From NCBI GenBank assembly GCA_003963365.1, contig RXJG01000004.1, positions 762,162-826,161 on the forward strand: DNA of 64,000 nucleotides, read 5' to 3'. The notes beneath the pieces were generated by a model. The model was given only the letters and a program-made list of their open reading frames with translations. It was not told the origin of the DNA and searched no databases. Below, piece by piece: positions 45,371-55,108 of the stretch. This DNA comes from Sphingobacteriales bacterium. Lineage in GTDB: Bacteria; Bacteroidota; Bacteroidia; Chitinophagales; Chitinophagaceae. Position numbers and translations under genes: made by a program. The number at the start of each line of letters is the position of its first letter. Positions within the stretch are counted from its first letter, which is position 1.

Positions 45371-45378
45371 CAAATATC
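45371..45378 (-). promoter_or_regulatory. Near-consensus -7 box directly before murF
   Basis: Minus-strand GATATTTG is followed by CAGT and the murF ATG, the same tail as TATATTTG-CAGT-ATG before the DUF6132 gene. It abuts the T-run of the gldJ terminator. Confidence 0.4.
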
Positions 45379-45386
45379 AAAAAAAA

Positions 45387-45404
45387 TCCCGCCGGAAGGC
45401 GGGA
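45387..45404 (-). terminator. Terminator of gldJ
   Basis: A perfect 7-bp GC-rich stem (TCCCGCC with GGCGGGA; TTCC loop on the minus strand) followed by T8. Located 28 bases after the gldJ stop codon and just before murF. Confidence 0.93.
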
Positions 45405-45432
45405 CTATGTAACTTATAACGAGCAAAAATAA

Positions 45433-46992
45433 TTAGCGTTTACGGGAGTTTTGTTTGCGACGTGACCAGATATTACCGGTTTTAAATCCGTTACCTTCCT
45501 GGCTGCCTACCCGAATCATTGCACAGCGGAAACCAATTTGTGAACTGGCCTGGTCTTCATCAAGGAAGCGGCGTGTACCCGGACTTAACCAATAAGCCCT
45601 GTCGTTCCAGCTACCACCTTTATACACTCTCGATTTGTCATTAATCAAAGTAGTTTGACCATAACCATATGTCACTTGCGATGAACTGTCACCATCCAGG
45701 AAGTTCTTTACATCACCCCGCTGGTAATTTCTTCTTTTACTGGCTTCAGCATCGGTAAGATTAACTGTTTTAATGCGGCCCATGCTGTCTACTTCAGGGG
45801 CGCCTGAGCTCATATCAATTTTAGTCCATTTGTTACCACGGTATGGGTTAAAGTCACTAACATCAAGATTAGATAATGGTCTGAATACATCAGCAGTCCA
45901 CTCACTAACATTACCAGCCATGTTATACAAACCAAATCCATTTGGATAGAATGATTTTACAGGAGCTGTAATAGATGCACGGTCATTCAATCCACCGGCA
46001 ACACCCATATTATCACCGCTACCTCTTTTAAAGTTAGCCAGCATTTGACCATGCCAGCCACCATGTCGGTCTTCACGAACACCATTCCATTTATTTAACC
46101 ATGGATATATTGAGCGATTGGCCTGTAATTCCTCACCACGTTTGCTTTCTTTTTTACGGGGCTGAGGGTTTTGGAAGATATAACCGTAAGCTGCATATTC
46201 CCACTCTGCTTCGTTAGGCAAACGATACTCAGGCAACATAATACCTTCTTCAAAGGTGATGCTGGTAGGTGTTTGCTTAGTGATGGGGTCTTTATAGTTT
46301 TTAAGGTTTTTACCGGGGGTAGCCTGGTAAATGCCTAAAAGATATGCCTTAGAATTGAAGTTCTCCTGTCCGCTTCCCTGCATTTGTTTCTGCAGTTCTG
46401 CCTTTTTATTGGTGATACCTTTTTCAAATAAAAGATTTTCATTCACCCTGTCTGTTCTCCACAATGCGTAGTCGTGTGCCTGTTGCCAGGTTACTCCCAC
46501 TACAGGGTAATCATTATACGATGGATGACGGAAATAGTATTCAACATATGGTTCGTTGAAAGCTAATTCATCTCTCCAGCAAAGTGTATCAGGTAGTGCT
46601 TTGTTGACGATATTAGAATCTCCCTGGAAAACCCTGTTTAACCAGTACAGGTATTCACGGTAGTGAACGTTGGCCACTTCGGTTTCATCCATATAAAAGG
46701 AAGGAAGGGTTACCCGGCGGGGAATATTATTCCAGTCACGCATAACATCTTCATCTGTGGCACCCATGGTGAAGGTACCACCCTGTACGAATACAAGCCC
46801 GGGGCCAGCTTTTTGTTCTTTTTCTTTGGAAACCCTGAACCCACTTCCTTTAGGATCATTATAGGTCCAGCCTGTGTTGGTTGATTTTTCAGGTTTTTTG
46901 CTGAATAAACCGCCGTTCTTTTTACAAGAACTGATGAGGGCAGCGGCAGCAAATAGGATACAAAGATTTTTAATGCTCGTTACTTTTTGCAT
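45433..46992 (-). CDS. gldJ: Gliding-motility / type IX secretion lipoprotein GldJ
   Basis: Lipoprotein needed for type IX secretion and gliding in flavobacteria. The signal ends at ALISSC with Cys23 as the lipid site. The body is a formylglycine-generating-enzyme (SUMF1) fold: PGLVFVQGGTFTMGATDED near 70, FYMDETEVANVHYREYL near 97, PVVGVTWQQAHDYALWR, YRLPNEAEWEYAA, GLYNMAGNVSEWTAD and RVYKGGSWND. GldK shares this fold, but the position next to porU-porV and murF matches GldJ. Length 519. Divergent from porU across 166 bases. Confidence 0.88.
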   Translation of the reverse strand: MQKVTSIKNLCILFAAAALISSCKKNGGLFSKKPEKSTNTGWTYNDPKGSGFRVSKEKEQKAGPGLVFVQGGTFTMGATDEDVMRDWNNIPRRVTLPSFYMDETEVANVHYREYLYWLNRVFQGDSNIVNKALPDTLCWRDELAFNEPYVEYYFRHPSYNDYPVVGVTWQQAHDYALWRTDRVNENLLFEKGITNKKAELQKQMQGSGQENFNSKAYLLGIYQATPGKNLKNYKDPITKQTPTSITFEEGIMLPEYRLPNEAEWEYAAYGYIFQNPQPRKKESKRGEELQANRSIYPWLNKWNGVREDRHGGWHGQMLANFKRGSGDNMGVAGGLNDRASITAPVKSFYPNGFGLYNMAGNVSEWTADVFRPLSNLDVSDFNPYRGNKWTKIDMSSGAPEVDSMGRIKTVNLTDAEASKRRNYQRGDVKNFLDGDSSSQVTYGYGQTTLINDKSRVYKGGSWNDRAYWLSPGTRRFLDEDQASSQIGFRCAMIRVGSQEGNGFKTGNIWSRRKQNSRKR

Positions 46993-47146
46993 GGTTCTAT
47001 GTTTGTGCTAAATAGGTTAAACGATAATTTTTCAGATATATTGTTCTAAAATGACCTTAAATAAATGAATTTTTCAGGTGGCGAATATAGCCATTAAATC
47101 CTGATAATTAAAAGCCTGTGGCCCGGTTATTAACAGTCCTGATTGC

Positions 47147-47154
47147 TATATTTG
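47147..47154 (+). promoter_or_regulatory. -7 box directly before porU
   Basis: TATATTTG ends exactly four bases before the porU ATG, so the transcript would begin at or beside the start codon. No TTG at the normal distance. Confidence 0.45.
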
Positions 47155-47158
47155 GGTC

Positions 47159-50100
47159 ATGTGCAAAGGGATACCCTGTTTTTTAGTGATGTTACTGCTG
47201 GGGATGTGGAAAAATTCATCATCTCAACGTACTTATGCGGCTAACTCGGTACTATCCTCAGGTTCCTGGTATAAAATAGGAGTAAAAAAAACAGGTATCT
47301 ATAAGGTGGATATTGCCTTTTTAAATTCACTGGGGGTTAATACCTCTTCTATAAGCAGTGCTGCCATCCGCTTGTTTGGAAACGGCGGAAAAATGTTGCC
47401 CGAGGATAACGCTGCCGTTCGCCCGGATGATCTTATGGAAAACCCCATTGAAGTAGTTGACGGTGGTGATGGTATTTTTAATGGTAACGATTATTTTCTT
47501 TTTTATGCTAATGGGCCTGATGAATGGATTACAGATGCCGGCAATAAAAAATTTTCTCATCGAAAAAATCTTTATTCCACGCAATCTTATTTTTTCCTTT
47601 CAATTGGAGGAACCGGTAAAAGAATAACCACAAACAATTTTTCAGGGACACCTAATTTCACGGTAACAAGTTTTAATGACCACTATTTTTATGAACTGGA
47701 TTCAATTAATTTTCTCAATTCTGGCAGAGAATGGTATGGTGAGGAATTTGGTAATATACCGGGCAAACCATTGTCAATAAATTTCAATGCAAACTTTCCT
47801 AATCTTGATATCAGTCAGCCGTTGCAGCTAATTAGTAATGTGGTTGCCCGCAGCGCAGGGGCCTCTTCCAGAATGGATGTGAGTGTGAATAATGTTCCTG
47901 CACTGCAGCATTTTATTGCACCGGTTGGCTCGGGGCAATACGATGCAGTGGCTATTCCCAGTCAGCAAAGTACCACCTTTACTGCTTCACAGCCACAGCT
48001 CACTATCAATTTTAGTTATGCACCCACCAGTATAAATGCACAGGCCTGGTTAAACTGGTTTGAAATTTTTGGAAGGAGAAATTTATCATTTAATGGTGTT
48101 GACCAGGTTTTGTTTCGGGACTGGAACAGTGCAGGGGTTGGTAATGTGGCTGAATTTAAAATTCAAAATGCCACATCCGCAACGGAAGTGTGGGATGTTA
48201 CCAATCCGCTGAATGCAGTTAAAATGCAGGGAAGTTTATCGGGCAGTGATTATAAGTTTATCAACTCCAGTTCTTCTTTAAAAGAATACATTGCTTTTAA
48301 CGCTGCTAATTTTTTAACACCATCAGCCATTGGTAAAGTAGATAACCAGGATTTGCATAATTCATCTTATGCCGATATGCTTATCATTACACACAACAGC
48401 TTGTCAGGCGAAGCACAACGGTTAGCAGCACATCATTTTCAAAGAGAAGGATTAAAATCAGTGGTGGTAACTACTGAACAGGTGTATAATGAATTTTCAT
48501 CTGGTTCACAAGACCCAACAGCGATCAGGGATTTTGTAAAGATGTATTACGATAAAGCAGCCGGTGATTCCACTAAAATGCCAAAGTACTTATTATTGTT
48601 TGGAGATGCCTCGTATGATTATCTGAGCCGTTTAAAAAATAATACCAACCTGGTTCCCTGTTACGAAAGTCCCGCTTCACTGGATCCTTTGGGAACGTAT
48701 ACTGCTGATGATTTTTTTGGATTGCTAAGCGATAATGATAATATCAACAGCAGCGCTACGGCTAACTTATTAGATATTGGTATTGGAAGAATACCCGCTA
48801 AAAATATAACCGATGCGAAGAATGCAGTGGATAAGATTATTGCTTATACACAAAAGGAAAGCTTTGGTCCATGGCGTAACGATCTCACTTTTATTGCGGA
48901 TGATGGGGATGGTAACCTGCATTTAAATGATGCAGAAATAATGTCGGCCACCGTATCGGCTGCTTATCCATTAGGCAATGAACAGAAAATTTACCTCGAT
49001 GCCTATAAAAAACAAAGCGGCAGTGGCGGCAGCCGTTATCCTGACGTAAATGCTGCTATCAACAACAAAATCTTTTCCGGCACTTTAATCTGCAATTACA
49101 GCGGTCATGGCGGACCAAGCCGTTTAGCGGAAGAAGATATCCTCGACCAGGATATGATAAAGACGTGGATCAATGGCAACAAACTTCCATTGTTTGTTAC
49201 TGCTACTTGCGATTTTGCCCCTTATGATAATCCTGCTATCAACTCAATAGGAGAGGATATTTTGCTGCGGGAAAAGAATGGAGCAATTGGATTAATGACC
49301 ACAACAAGGGTAGTATTTGCTTTTAGTAACCGCATCATGAATAATAACTATCTAAATCTTGCCATGCAAAAAAAGCCCAATGGAAAATACCGCAGTTTGG
49401 GCGAAGCTGTACAGGCGGGTAAAAATTTTACTTATTCAACTTTTTCCGATGTAATTAATAACCGCAAGTTTACCTTATTGGGCGATCCCTCATTAACTCT
49501 GGGCTTCCCTTCGTTCAATGTAAATACTGTTTCAGTTAATGATAATCAAAACGGAACAGATACTTTAAAAGCATTAAATAAGTACGTTATTAAAGGGCAA
49601 GTAGTGGATGGATCAGGCGCATTGTTACCTGATTTCAACGGAACAGTTTATACTACCATCTATGATAAGAGCCAGGTGATAAATACACTGGGAAATGATC
49701 CACAAAGCCCGGTAACCGCCTTTAACCAGCAAACAAACGTATTGTATAAAGGAAAGGCCAAAGCAGTAAATGGAAAATTCAGCTTCACCTTTATTGTTCC
49801 CAAGGATATTAATTACCAGTTTGGTAAGGGAAAGATCAGTTATTATGCTGATAACACTATAACCGATGCAGCAGGATTTAATAACAGCATCATCATTGGT
49901 GGTGCAGGAAATAATTCTGTTAATGATAAAGACGGACCGGTTATAAAAGCTTATTTAAATGATGAAAAATTTGTAAACGGAAGTATTACCAATGCAAATC
50001 CAATTTTGATTGTAAAGCTGAGTGATTCCAGTGGAATCAACACAGTAGGCACCGGTATTGGACATGATATCACCGCCACACTCGACAACAACAACAATAC

Positions 50101-50584
50101 TTTTTTTAACCTGAATGAGTTTTATGAAGCGGAAGTAGACAGCTATCAAAAAGGAATAATCCGTTTTCAGTTGCCGCTACTGGAAGAGGGGGTGCATACC
50201 TTAACCATCAAAGCATGGGATGTGGCTAATAATTCTTCTACTTATCTTTTAACCTTCAGGGTGGTAAAATCGGGGGAACTGCAAATCACACATGTACTAA
50301 ATTATCCTAATCCATTTACGACCAGAACACAGTTTTGGTTTGAGCATAACCGGCCGGGAGAAAATCTCCGGGTTAATATCCGGATTATGACGATTACTGG
50401 TAAGGTGATTAAATTTATTCAGCAAACAATAAATACCACCGGAAACCGTTCTACTGAAATTGAATGGGATGGTAAGGATGATTTTGGCGATAAAATAAGC
50501 AGGGGCGTTTACCTTTATAGCATTGAAGTATTAACTGCCGACGGGAAAAAAGCCCGTAAATTAGAAAAACTCGTACTGCTTTAA
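47159..50584 (+). CDS. porU: Type IX secretion sortase PorU
   Basis: Surface protease of the gingipain (C25) family that cleaves the sorting domain from type IX cargo and attaches the cargo to lipopolysaccharide. It has 1141 residues, the usual size. After the signal peptide come N-terminal beta domains. The catalytic domain holds LLLFGDASYDYL, then His in CNYSGHGGPSR and Cys in VTATCDFAPYDNP. A C-terminal Ig/FlgD-like region (ELQITHVLNYPNPF, GDKISRGVYLYSIEV) follows. The porV gene lies 73 bases downstream, and PorV is its partner in the attachment complex. Confidence 0.93.
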   Translation: MCKGIPCFLVMLLLGMWKNSSSQRTYAANSVLSSGSWYKIGVKKTGIYKVDIAFLNSLGVNTSSISSAAIRLFGNGGKMLPEDNAAVRPDDLMENPIEVVDGGDGIFNGNDYFLFYANGPDEWITDAGNKKFSHRKNLYSTQSYFFLSIGGTGKRITTNNFSGTPNFTVTSFNDHYFYELDSINFLNSGREWYGEEFGNIPGKPLSINFNANFPNLDISQPLQLISNVVARSAGASSRMDVSVNNVPALQHFIAPVGSGQYDAVAIPSQQSTTFTASQPQLTINFSYAPTSINAQAWLNWFEIFGRRNLSFNGVDQVLFRDWNSAGVGNVAEFKIQNATSATEVWDVTNPLNAVKMQGSLSGSDYKFINSSSSLKEYIAFNAANFLTPSAIGKVDNQDLHNSSYADMLIITHNSLSGEAQRLAAHHFQREGLKSVVVTTEQVYNEFSSGSQDPTAIRDFVKMYYDKAAGDSTKMPKYLLLFGDASYDYLSRLKNNTNLVPCYESPASLDPLGTYTADDFFGLLSDNDNINSSATANLLDIGIGRIPAKNITDAKNAVDKIIAYTQKESFGPWRNDLTFIADDGDGNLHLNDAEIMSATVSAAYPLGNEQKIYLDAYKKQSGSGGSRYPDVNAAINNKIFSGTLICNYSGHGGPSRLAEEDILDQDMIKTWINGNKLPLFVTATCDFAPYDNPAINSIGEDILLREKNGAIGLMTTTRVVFAFSNRIMNNNYLNLAMQKKPNGKYRSLGEAVQAGKNFTYSTFSDVINNRKFTLLGDPSLTLGFPSFNVNTVSVNDNQNGTDTLKALNKYVIKGQVVDGSGALLPDFNGTVYTTIYDKSQVINTLGNDPQSPVTAFNQQTNVLYKGKAKAVNGKFSFTFIVPKDINYQFGKGKISYYADNTITDAAGFNNSIIIGGAGNNSVNDKDGPVIKAYLNDEKFVNGSITNANPILIVKLSDSSGINTVGTGIGHDITATLDNNNNTFFNLNEFYEAEVDSYQKGIIRFQLPLLEEGVHTLTIKAWDVANNSSTYLLTFRVVKSGELQITHVLNYPNPFTTRTQFWFEHNRPGENLRVNIRIMTITGKVIKFIQQTINTTGNRSTEIEWDGKDDFGDKISRGVYLYSIEVLTADGKKARKLEKLVLL

Positions 50585-50657
50585 ATTTATCCTGGTTTGC
50601 TTAACTCCTGTTTTGTGTTGTAATGTTATGTTTTTGGAACCGAAATATTAAGAATAA

Positions 50658-51818
50658 ATGAAACGTAAGACCATCAAACTAATTGCCACAGGATTAATTT
50701 GTTTTTTATCAGTCTCTTCCTTGTATGCTCAAAGAATTAATGTTGTAACCACGGCAGTTCCTTTTTTAAGAATTTCGCCTGATGCCCGTGCCGGTGGTAT
50801 GGGTGATGCAGGCCTGGCAACAGAAGCCGATGCCAGTTCTATTTTCTGGAACCTTGCTAAAATTCCTTTTGCAAAGAATAATAATGCTGCTTCTATTACT
50901 TATACACCCTGGTTAAGAGACCTGCAGGTAAATGATGTTTTCCTCGGTTCTGTCTCCGGGTTTCACAAATTAGATGATCAGCAGGCTATTTCTGCTTCTT
51001 TAAGATATTTTAGTTTAGGTAAGATCACCTTTACCGATTTCTCAGGGCAAACATTGTTTGATGGTAACCCCAGGGAATTTTCTTTTGATGCAGGTTATTC
51101 CCGTAAGCTTTCCGAAAAAACTGGTTTAGGAGTAGCCTTACGTTATATACATTCTAACCTCGTGGGAAGTGCTACTTTTTCCGGCTCATCCTACAAACCG
51201 GGTAATGCAGTGGCCGGCGATTTAAGTTTCTATTATAACGGTATCAATGAGGCAGGTACCGGCTGGAGTTTTGGCGCAGCAGCCACTAACCTTGGATCAA
51301 AAATATCCTACTCCAGTGATGCGCAAACAAAAGATTACATACCCGCTAACCTCGGTGTAGGTACTGCATATACAAAAAAGATAGATGATATTAATAAAAT
51401 CACTTTTGCACTTGATTTAAATAAATTATTAGTGCCAACACCCAATGATACATCTGCTGCAGGTATCCAGGCGTATCGTTCAAAAAGTGTTGCTTCCAGC
51501 TGGATTTCTTCATTAGGTGATGGAGAAGATTTAAAAGAAATCACTTTCTCACTGGGTGCTGAGTATACTTATAACGATCAGTTTACTTTAAGGGCCGGGT
51601 ATTTTTATGAGGATAAAACAAAAGGGAACCGTAAATACTTTACCGTAGGTGCCGGCTTAAAATACAATGTGTTTGGTTTAAACCTTTCATACCTCGTTCC
51701 TTCGGGTAATGGTGTTAACCGTAACCCTTTAAGTAATACCCTCCGTTTCAGCCTGATATTTGATTTGGATAATATTGGTAAAGGTGAGGGCGAAACCACT
51801 ACTACCACTGATAACTAA
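50658..51818 (+). CDS. porV: Type IX secretion outer-membrane shuttle protein PorV
   Basis: Outer-membrane beta-barrel of the FadL-like PorV/LptO family that collects cargo from the translocon and hands it to PorU. The 386 residues start with a signal peptide (ICFLSVSSLYAQ), followed by the diagnostic PFLRISPDARAGGMGDAGLA, DASSIFWNLAKIPF and LRYFSLGKITF, and a C-terminal strand ending in RFSLIFDLD. It is downstream of porU and has a terminator behind it. Confidence 0.94.
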   Translation: MKRKTIKLIATGLICFLSVSSLYAQRINVVTTAVPFLRISPDARAGGMGDAGLATEADASSIFWNLAKIPFAKNNNAASITYTPWLRDLQVNDVFLGSVSGFHKLDDQQAISASLRYFSLGKITFTDFSGQTLFDGNPREFSFDAGYSRKLSEKTGLGVALRYIHSNLVGSATFSGSSYKPGNAVAGDLSFYYNGINEAGTGWSFGAAATNLGSKISYSSDAQTKDYIPANLGVGTAYTKKIDDINKITFALDLNKLLVPTPNDTSAAGIQAYRSKSVASSWISSLGDGEDLKEITFSLGAEYTYNDQFTLRAGYFYEDKTKGNRKYFTVGAGLKYNVFGLNLSYLVPSGNGVNRNPLSNTLRFSLIFDLDNIGKGEGETTTTTDN

Positions 51819-51835
51819 TGTAACTTACTCAATAG

Positions 51836-51866
51836 AAAAGGCGGAGGTTTATTACCTTCGCCTTTT
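51836..51866 (+). terminator. Terminator of porU-porV
   Basis: A 13-bp stem with one G-U pair (51836-51848 with 51854-51866), a short loop and a T-rich end, 17 bases after the porV stop codon. Confidence 0.88.
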
Positions 51867-51883
51867 TAGTTTAATATCATAAT

Positions 51884-52372
51884 ATGTCATATCGTATAGG
51901 CTCAGGCGTTGATTTTCATCAAATGGTTGAAGGGAGAGCATTGTGGCTGGGGGGTGTAAAAATTCCTCATCACAAAGGCGCATTAGGGCATAGTGATGCG
52001 GATGTGTTGCTGCATGCTATTTGTGATGCCATGCTCGGTGCATTAAGCCTGGGTGATATAGGCACCCATTTTCCTGATACCAGTGCTGAGTTTAAAAATA
52101 TTGACAGTAAAATATTATTGAGAAAAACACAGGAACTTATTACGGCAGACGGATACCGCATCATCAATATTGATACAACACTTTGTTTACAATCGCCCAA
52201 AATAAAACCTTATGTGGAACAAATGAGAAAAACCATTGCTGAAGTACTGGGTATTGAAGTAATGGACATTTCTATAAAGGCCACTACAACAGAAAAAATG
52301 GGTTTTGTGGGAAGGGAGGAAGGGTTGATGGCGTATGCTACCGTATTGTTAAAAAAGATAGAGGCAGATTAA
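51884..52372 (+). CDS. ispF: 2-C-methyl-D-erythritol 2,4-cyclodiphosphate synthase
   Basis: Forms the cyclic diphosphate intermediate of the MEP isoprenoid pathway. The 162-residue protein has zinc ligands Asp10 and His12 (GVDFHQM) and His44 (DVLLHAICD), the GHSDADVLLHA signature, and the C-terminal IKATTTEKMGFVGREEGL. It stands after the porV terminator. No other MEP gene is in the window. Confidence 0.96.
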   Translation: MSYRIGSGVDFHQMVEGRALWLGGVKIPHHKGALGHSDADVLLHAICDAMLGALSLGDIGTHFPDTSAEFKNIDSKILLRKTQELITADGYRIINIDTTLCLQSPKIKPYVEQMRKTIAEVLGIEVMDISIKATTTEKMGFVGREEGLMAYATVLLKKIEAD

Positions 52373-52422
52373 CCGCTGTATCCAATTTATCTTCATAATC
52401 GTCTTCTTAAAAAAACTGTACT

Positions 52423-52430
52423 TATTTTTG
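52423..52430 (+). promoter_or_regulatory. -7 box directly before dut
   Basis: TATTTTTG followed by CCCG and ATG: the box ends exactly four bases before the start codon, as before rlmI and porU. Confidence 0.45.
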
Positions 52431-52434
52431 CCCG

Positions 52435-52878
52435 ATGCCTGAAATCAATATCAAAATTATCAACCATTCCAATAATCCTTTACCGGCTTATGCCACCAAT
52501 GGTTCATCCGGTATGGATTTAAGGGCATTTATTGAATCGCCTGTTGAGATGAAGCCTTTGGAAAGGGCTTTTATTCCAACAGGTATTTTTATTGAATTAC
52601 CCGGCGGTTATGAAGCACAGGTAAGACCAAGAAGCGGTCTGGCTTTAAAACAAGGCATCACCTGTCTAAATTCACCCGGCACAGTAGATGCTGATTACCG
52701 TGGCGAAATAAAAGTAATTCTGATAAACCTGTCCAATGAAATACAAACGATTCATCCCGGTGACCGCATTGCACAAATGGTGATTCAAAAAGTAGAAAAA
52801 GCTAATTGGATTGAAGCAACAGAAATAAATATTACAGACAGAAATACCGGAGGCTTTGGCCATACCGGAAAACAATAG
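52435..52878 (+). CDS. dut: dUTP diphosphatase
   Basis: Hydrolyses dUTP to dUMP, keeping uracil out of DNA and feeding dTMP synthesis. The 147-residue trimeric dUTPase has all five motifs in order: [42 protein letters not shown] and [11 protein letters not shown]. First gene of dut-DUF4292-envC-like on the plus strand, a grouping common in Bacteroidota. Confidence 0.96.
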   Translation: MPEINIKIINHSNNPLPAYATNGSSGMDLRAFIESPVEMKPLERAFIPTGIFIELPGGYEAQVRPRSGLALKQGITCLNSPGTVDADYRGEIKVILINLSNEIQTIHPGDRIAQMVIQKVEKANWIEATEINITDRNTGGFGHTGKQ

Positions 52879-52883
52879 CAAGA

Positions 52884-53705
52884 ATGAGAAAACTCTTTAC
52901 ATACGGATTACTGATTTTGATTACAGTGTTGGCAAGCTGCCGTAGCCAGAAGAAAATTCAAAAAGCAATAGCGCCTAAAACGGATTCCGTTGTGGTGATT
53001 GTAAATGAACCAAAAATTGATACGCTGGCCCTGGTAAAAGATGCAATAGGTAAAATGAATTCGTACCACATCGACTTTAAAACCTTTTCCGCTAAAATAA
53101 AAGTGGATTATCAAAATAATAAAGGCAGGCAACCTGATTTTACTGCTAACATTCGCATGAAAAAAGATGAAGTAATCTGGATCTCTCTTACAGGAACTTT
53201 GGGTATTGAAGGATTTCGTGTGAAAATTACACCCGACAGCATCTATATAATGGATAAACTGGCTAATACTTATACGGTGCGAACATTGTCCTATTTACAG
53301 GAGATCAGCCAGATACCACTTGACTTTGCTACCTTACAAAATATGATTGTTGGTAATCCTGTTTTCTTTAATTCAGACAGCATCTCTGCTTACCGCAAAG
53401 ACGCAACCAGTAATATTAGCTTGTTGAGTATTACTACTGTATTTAAACATTTACTTACATTGAGTAATGATGATCTCATCACACACAGTAAGCTGGATGA
53501 CCAGGATCCAACCCGTAACCGTACCTGCGATCTTACTTATGAGGAATATGAGAACAAAAACGGTGTTAATTTTTCAACTTATCGCAATATAGTTATATCA
53601 GAAAAGTCAAAACTGGAGATACAGTTGAAATTTAAACAGTTTGATTTTAACCCGGTGGATCAGACCTACCCGTTTAACGTTCCTAAAAGATTCACAAGAA
53701 AATAA
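52884..53705 (+). CDS. DUF4292 lipoprotein
   Basis: A 273-residue predicted lipoprotein with a signal ending ITVLASC (Cys19). The body is LolA/LolB-like: FKTFSAKIKVDYQ, ANIRMKKDEVIWISL, GIEGFRVKITPDSIYIMDKL and a C-terminal QFDFNPVDQTYPFNVP. This fits DUF4292, thought to have the lipoprotein-carrier fold. It starts 5 bases after dut and is followed 62 bases on by an EnvC-like gene. A role in outer-membrane lipid or lipoprotein handling is inference only. Confidence 0.85.
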   Translation: MRKLFTYGLLILITVLASCRSQKKIQKAIAPKTDSVVVIVNEPKIDTLALVKDAIGKMNSYHIDFKTFSAKIKVDYQNNKGRQPDFTANIRMKKDEVIWISLTGTLGIEGFRVKITPDSIYIMDKLANTYTVRTLSYLQEISQIPLDFATLQNMIVGNPVFFNSDSISAYRKDATSNISLLSITTVFKHLLTLSNDDLITHSKLDDQDPTRNRTCDLTYEEYENKNGVNFSTYRNIVISEKSKLEIQLKFKQFDFNPVDQTYPFNVPKRFTRK

Positions 53706-53767
53706 AAACATATAATTTTTTAAAAATAGTTCCGTTACTGAAAATTGAACCCTTTAACCTAAAGCCA

Positions 53768-55108
53768 ATGAAACGCATTATCATCACACTCTTTTCACTG
53801 TTGTTGTTACAAACATCTTTTGCTCAACCCAAAGGACAGGATAAACAGGAACTGGAACGTAAACGCCAGGAAACATTAAAGGAAATTGATGAAATCAATG
53901 CTAACCTGAAAGAAATTCAGAAAAATAAAAAACAGGGTATTGCTGAACTGGCATTAGCCAGGAAGAAACTGGCATTACGCCAAAGTGTGATTAATAATAT
54001 CAATGATCAGATTCATGCTATTGATGAAGATATTTATAAAAATAACCGGGAAGTATACCGGTTAAAAAATGACCTTGACACCTTAAAACAGGAATATGCC
54101 AAAAGCATAGTATATGCCTACAAAAGCCGCAGCAGTTTTGACTTCCTCAACTTTATTTTTTCTGCCAATAGCTTTAATGATGCTATTCGGCGTATAGCGT
54201 ATTTAAGAACATATCGCAGCTACCGTGCACAGCAGGCAGAAACAATTAAGAAAACGCAGGAACAGATCAATGAAAAACTGGGCTTGTTGAAAATAAACAA
54301 ACAAAAGAAAGGTGAATCATTACAGGATCAGAATAAGGAAGCAGAAAAATTAGCACAGGAAAAACAGGAGAAAGACCAAATAGTAGCAAAGTTCAAATCG
54401 CAGGAAAAAGAATTGGCATCAGTTGTGGCAAACAAAAGAAAACAACTGGCAAACTATAAACGGCAGATTGATGCGATAGTAGCCAGAGAAATTAGAGAAG
54501 CGAAGGAAAGGGCAGAAAAAGAAAGAGTGGCACGATTGGCAAAAGAAAAAGAAGAGAAAGCAAAGGAAAAAACAAATCCTGTTACGTCTGTAATTCCTAA
54601 AACAGAGAATAATACTAATGCTTCGTCTAACAAGCCTGCTGCAGGACGAAAAGAGATTCCTTTAAACATAAGTGAGGCAGATTATGCACTGGCAACTGAA
54701 TTCAGAAGCAATCAAAATCGTTTGCCCTGGCCGGTAGATAATGGATATTTAACTGCTCATTTTGGTGATAATGTTATTGAAGGAACAAAGATTCACTGGA
54801 ACTCTTCCGGTATCACTATCTCCACAAGTCCCAACGCCAATGTAAAAGCAGTATTTGGTGGTGAAGTGGCATCTGTGTTCAACGTGGAAGGAAATTATGG
54901 GGTTATTATTCGTCACGGTAACTACTATACCACCTATGGAAATCTGGGTTCGGTATCTGTTACCAAGAATTCCGCTGTAAAAGCCGGGCAATTAATTGGC
55001 CGGGCAGGCAGTAGTGATTCAGAAGAGGAAAGAGGCCAGGTGGAATTTATGGTAATGAAAGAAACCAGTTATCTCAATCCGGAATCCTGGTTAAGAGACA
55101 GGAGATAA
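53768..55108 (+). CDS. EnvC-like murein hydrolase activator with degenerate LytM domain
   Basis: A 446-residue exported protein: signal peptide (IIITLFSLLLLQTSFAQ), two long coiled coils (about 25-120 and 155-270), a Lys/Glu-rich linker and a C-terminal M23/LytM domain (about 315-446). The zinc-site motifs are altered. HWNSSGITI replaces the usual HxGxDI, and VEFMVMKE replaces the HxH strand LHFEI. It therefore probably does not cut peptidoglycan itself but, like EnvC, activates an amidase at division. Third gene after dut and the DUF4292 lipoprotein, converging on bshA without any gap. Confidence 0.88.
   Translation: MKRIIITLFSLLLLQTSFAQPKGQDKQELERKRQETLKEIDEINANLKEIQKNKKQGIAELALARKKLALRQSVINNINDQIHAIDEDIYKNNREVYRLKNDLDTLKQEYAKSIVYAYKSRSSFDFLNFIFSANSFNDAIRRIAYLRTYRSYRAQQAETIKKTQEQINEKLGLLKINKQKKGESLQDQNKEAEKLAQEKQEKDQIVAKFKSQEKELASVVANKRKQLANYKRQIDAIVAREIREAKERAEKERVARLAKEKEEKAKEKTNPVTSVIPKTENNTNASSNKPAAGRKEIPLNISEADYALATEFRSNQNRLPWPVDNGYLTAHFGDNVIEGTKIHWNSSGITISTSPNANVKAVFGGEVASVFNVEGNYGVIIRHGNYYTTYGNLGSVSVTKNSAVKAGQLIGRAGSSDSEEERGQVEFMVMKETSYLNPESWLRDRR

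Noticed and set aside
53768-55108. Active M23 zinc endopeptidase
   Set aside because: The zinc-ligand motifs are replaced, so an activator role is favoured.
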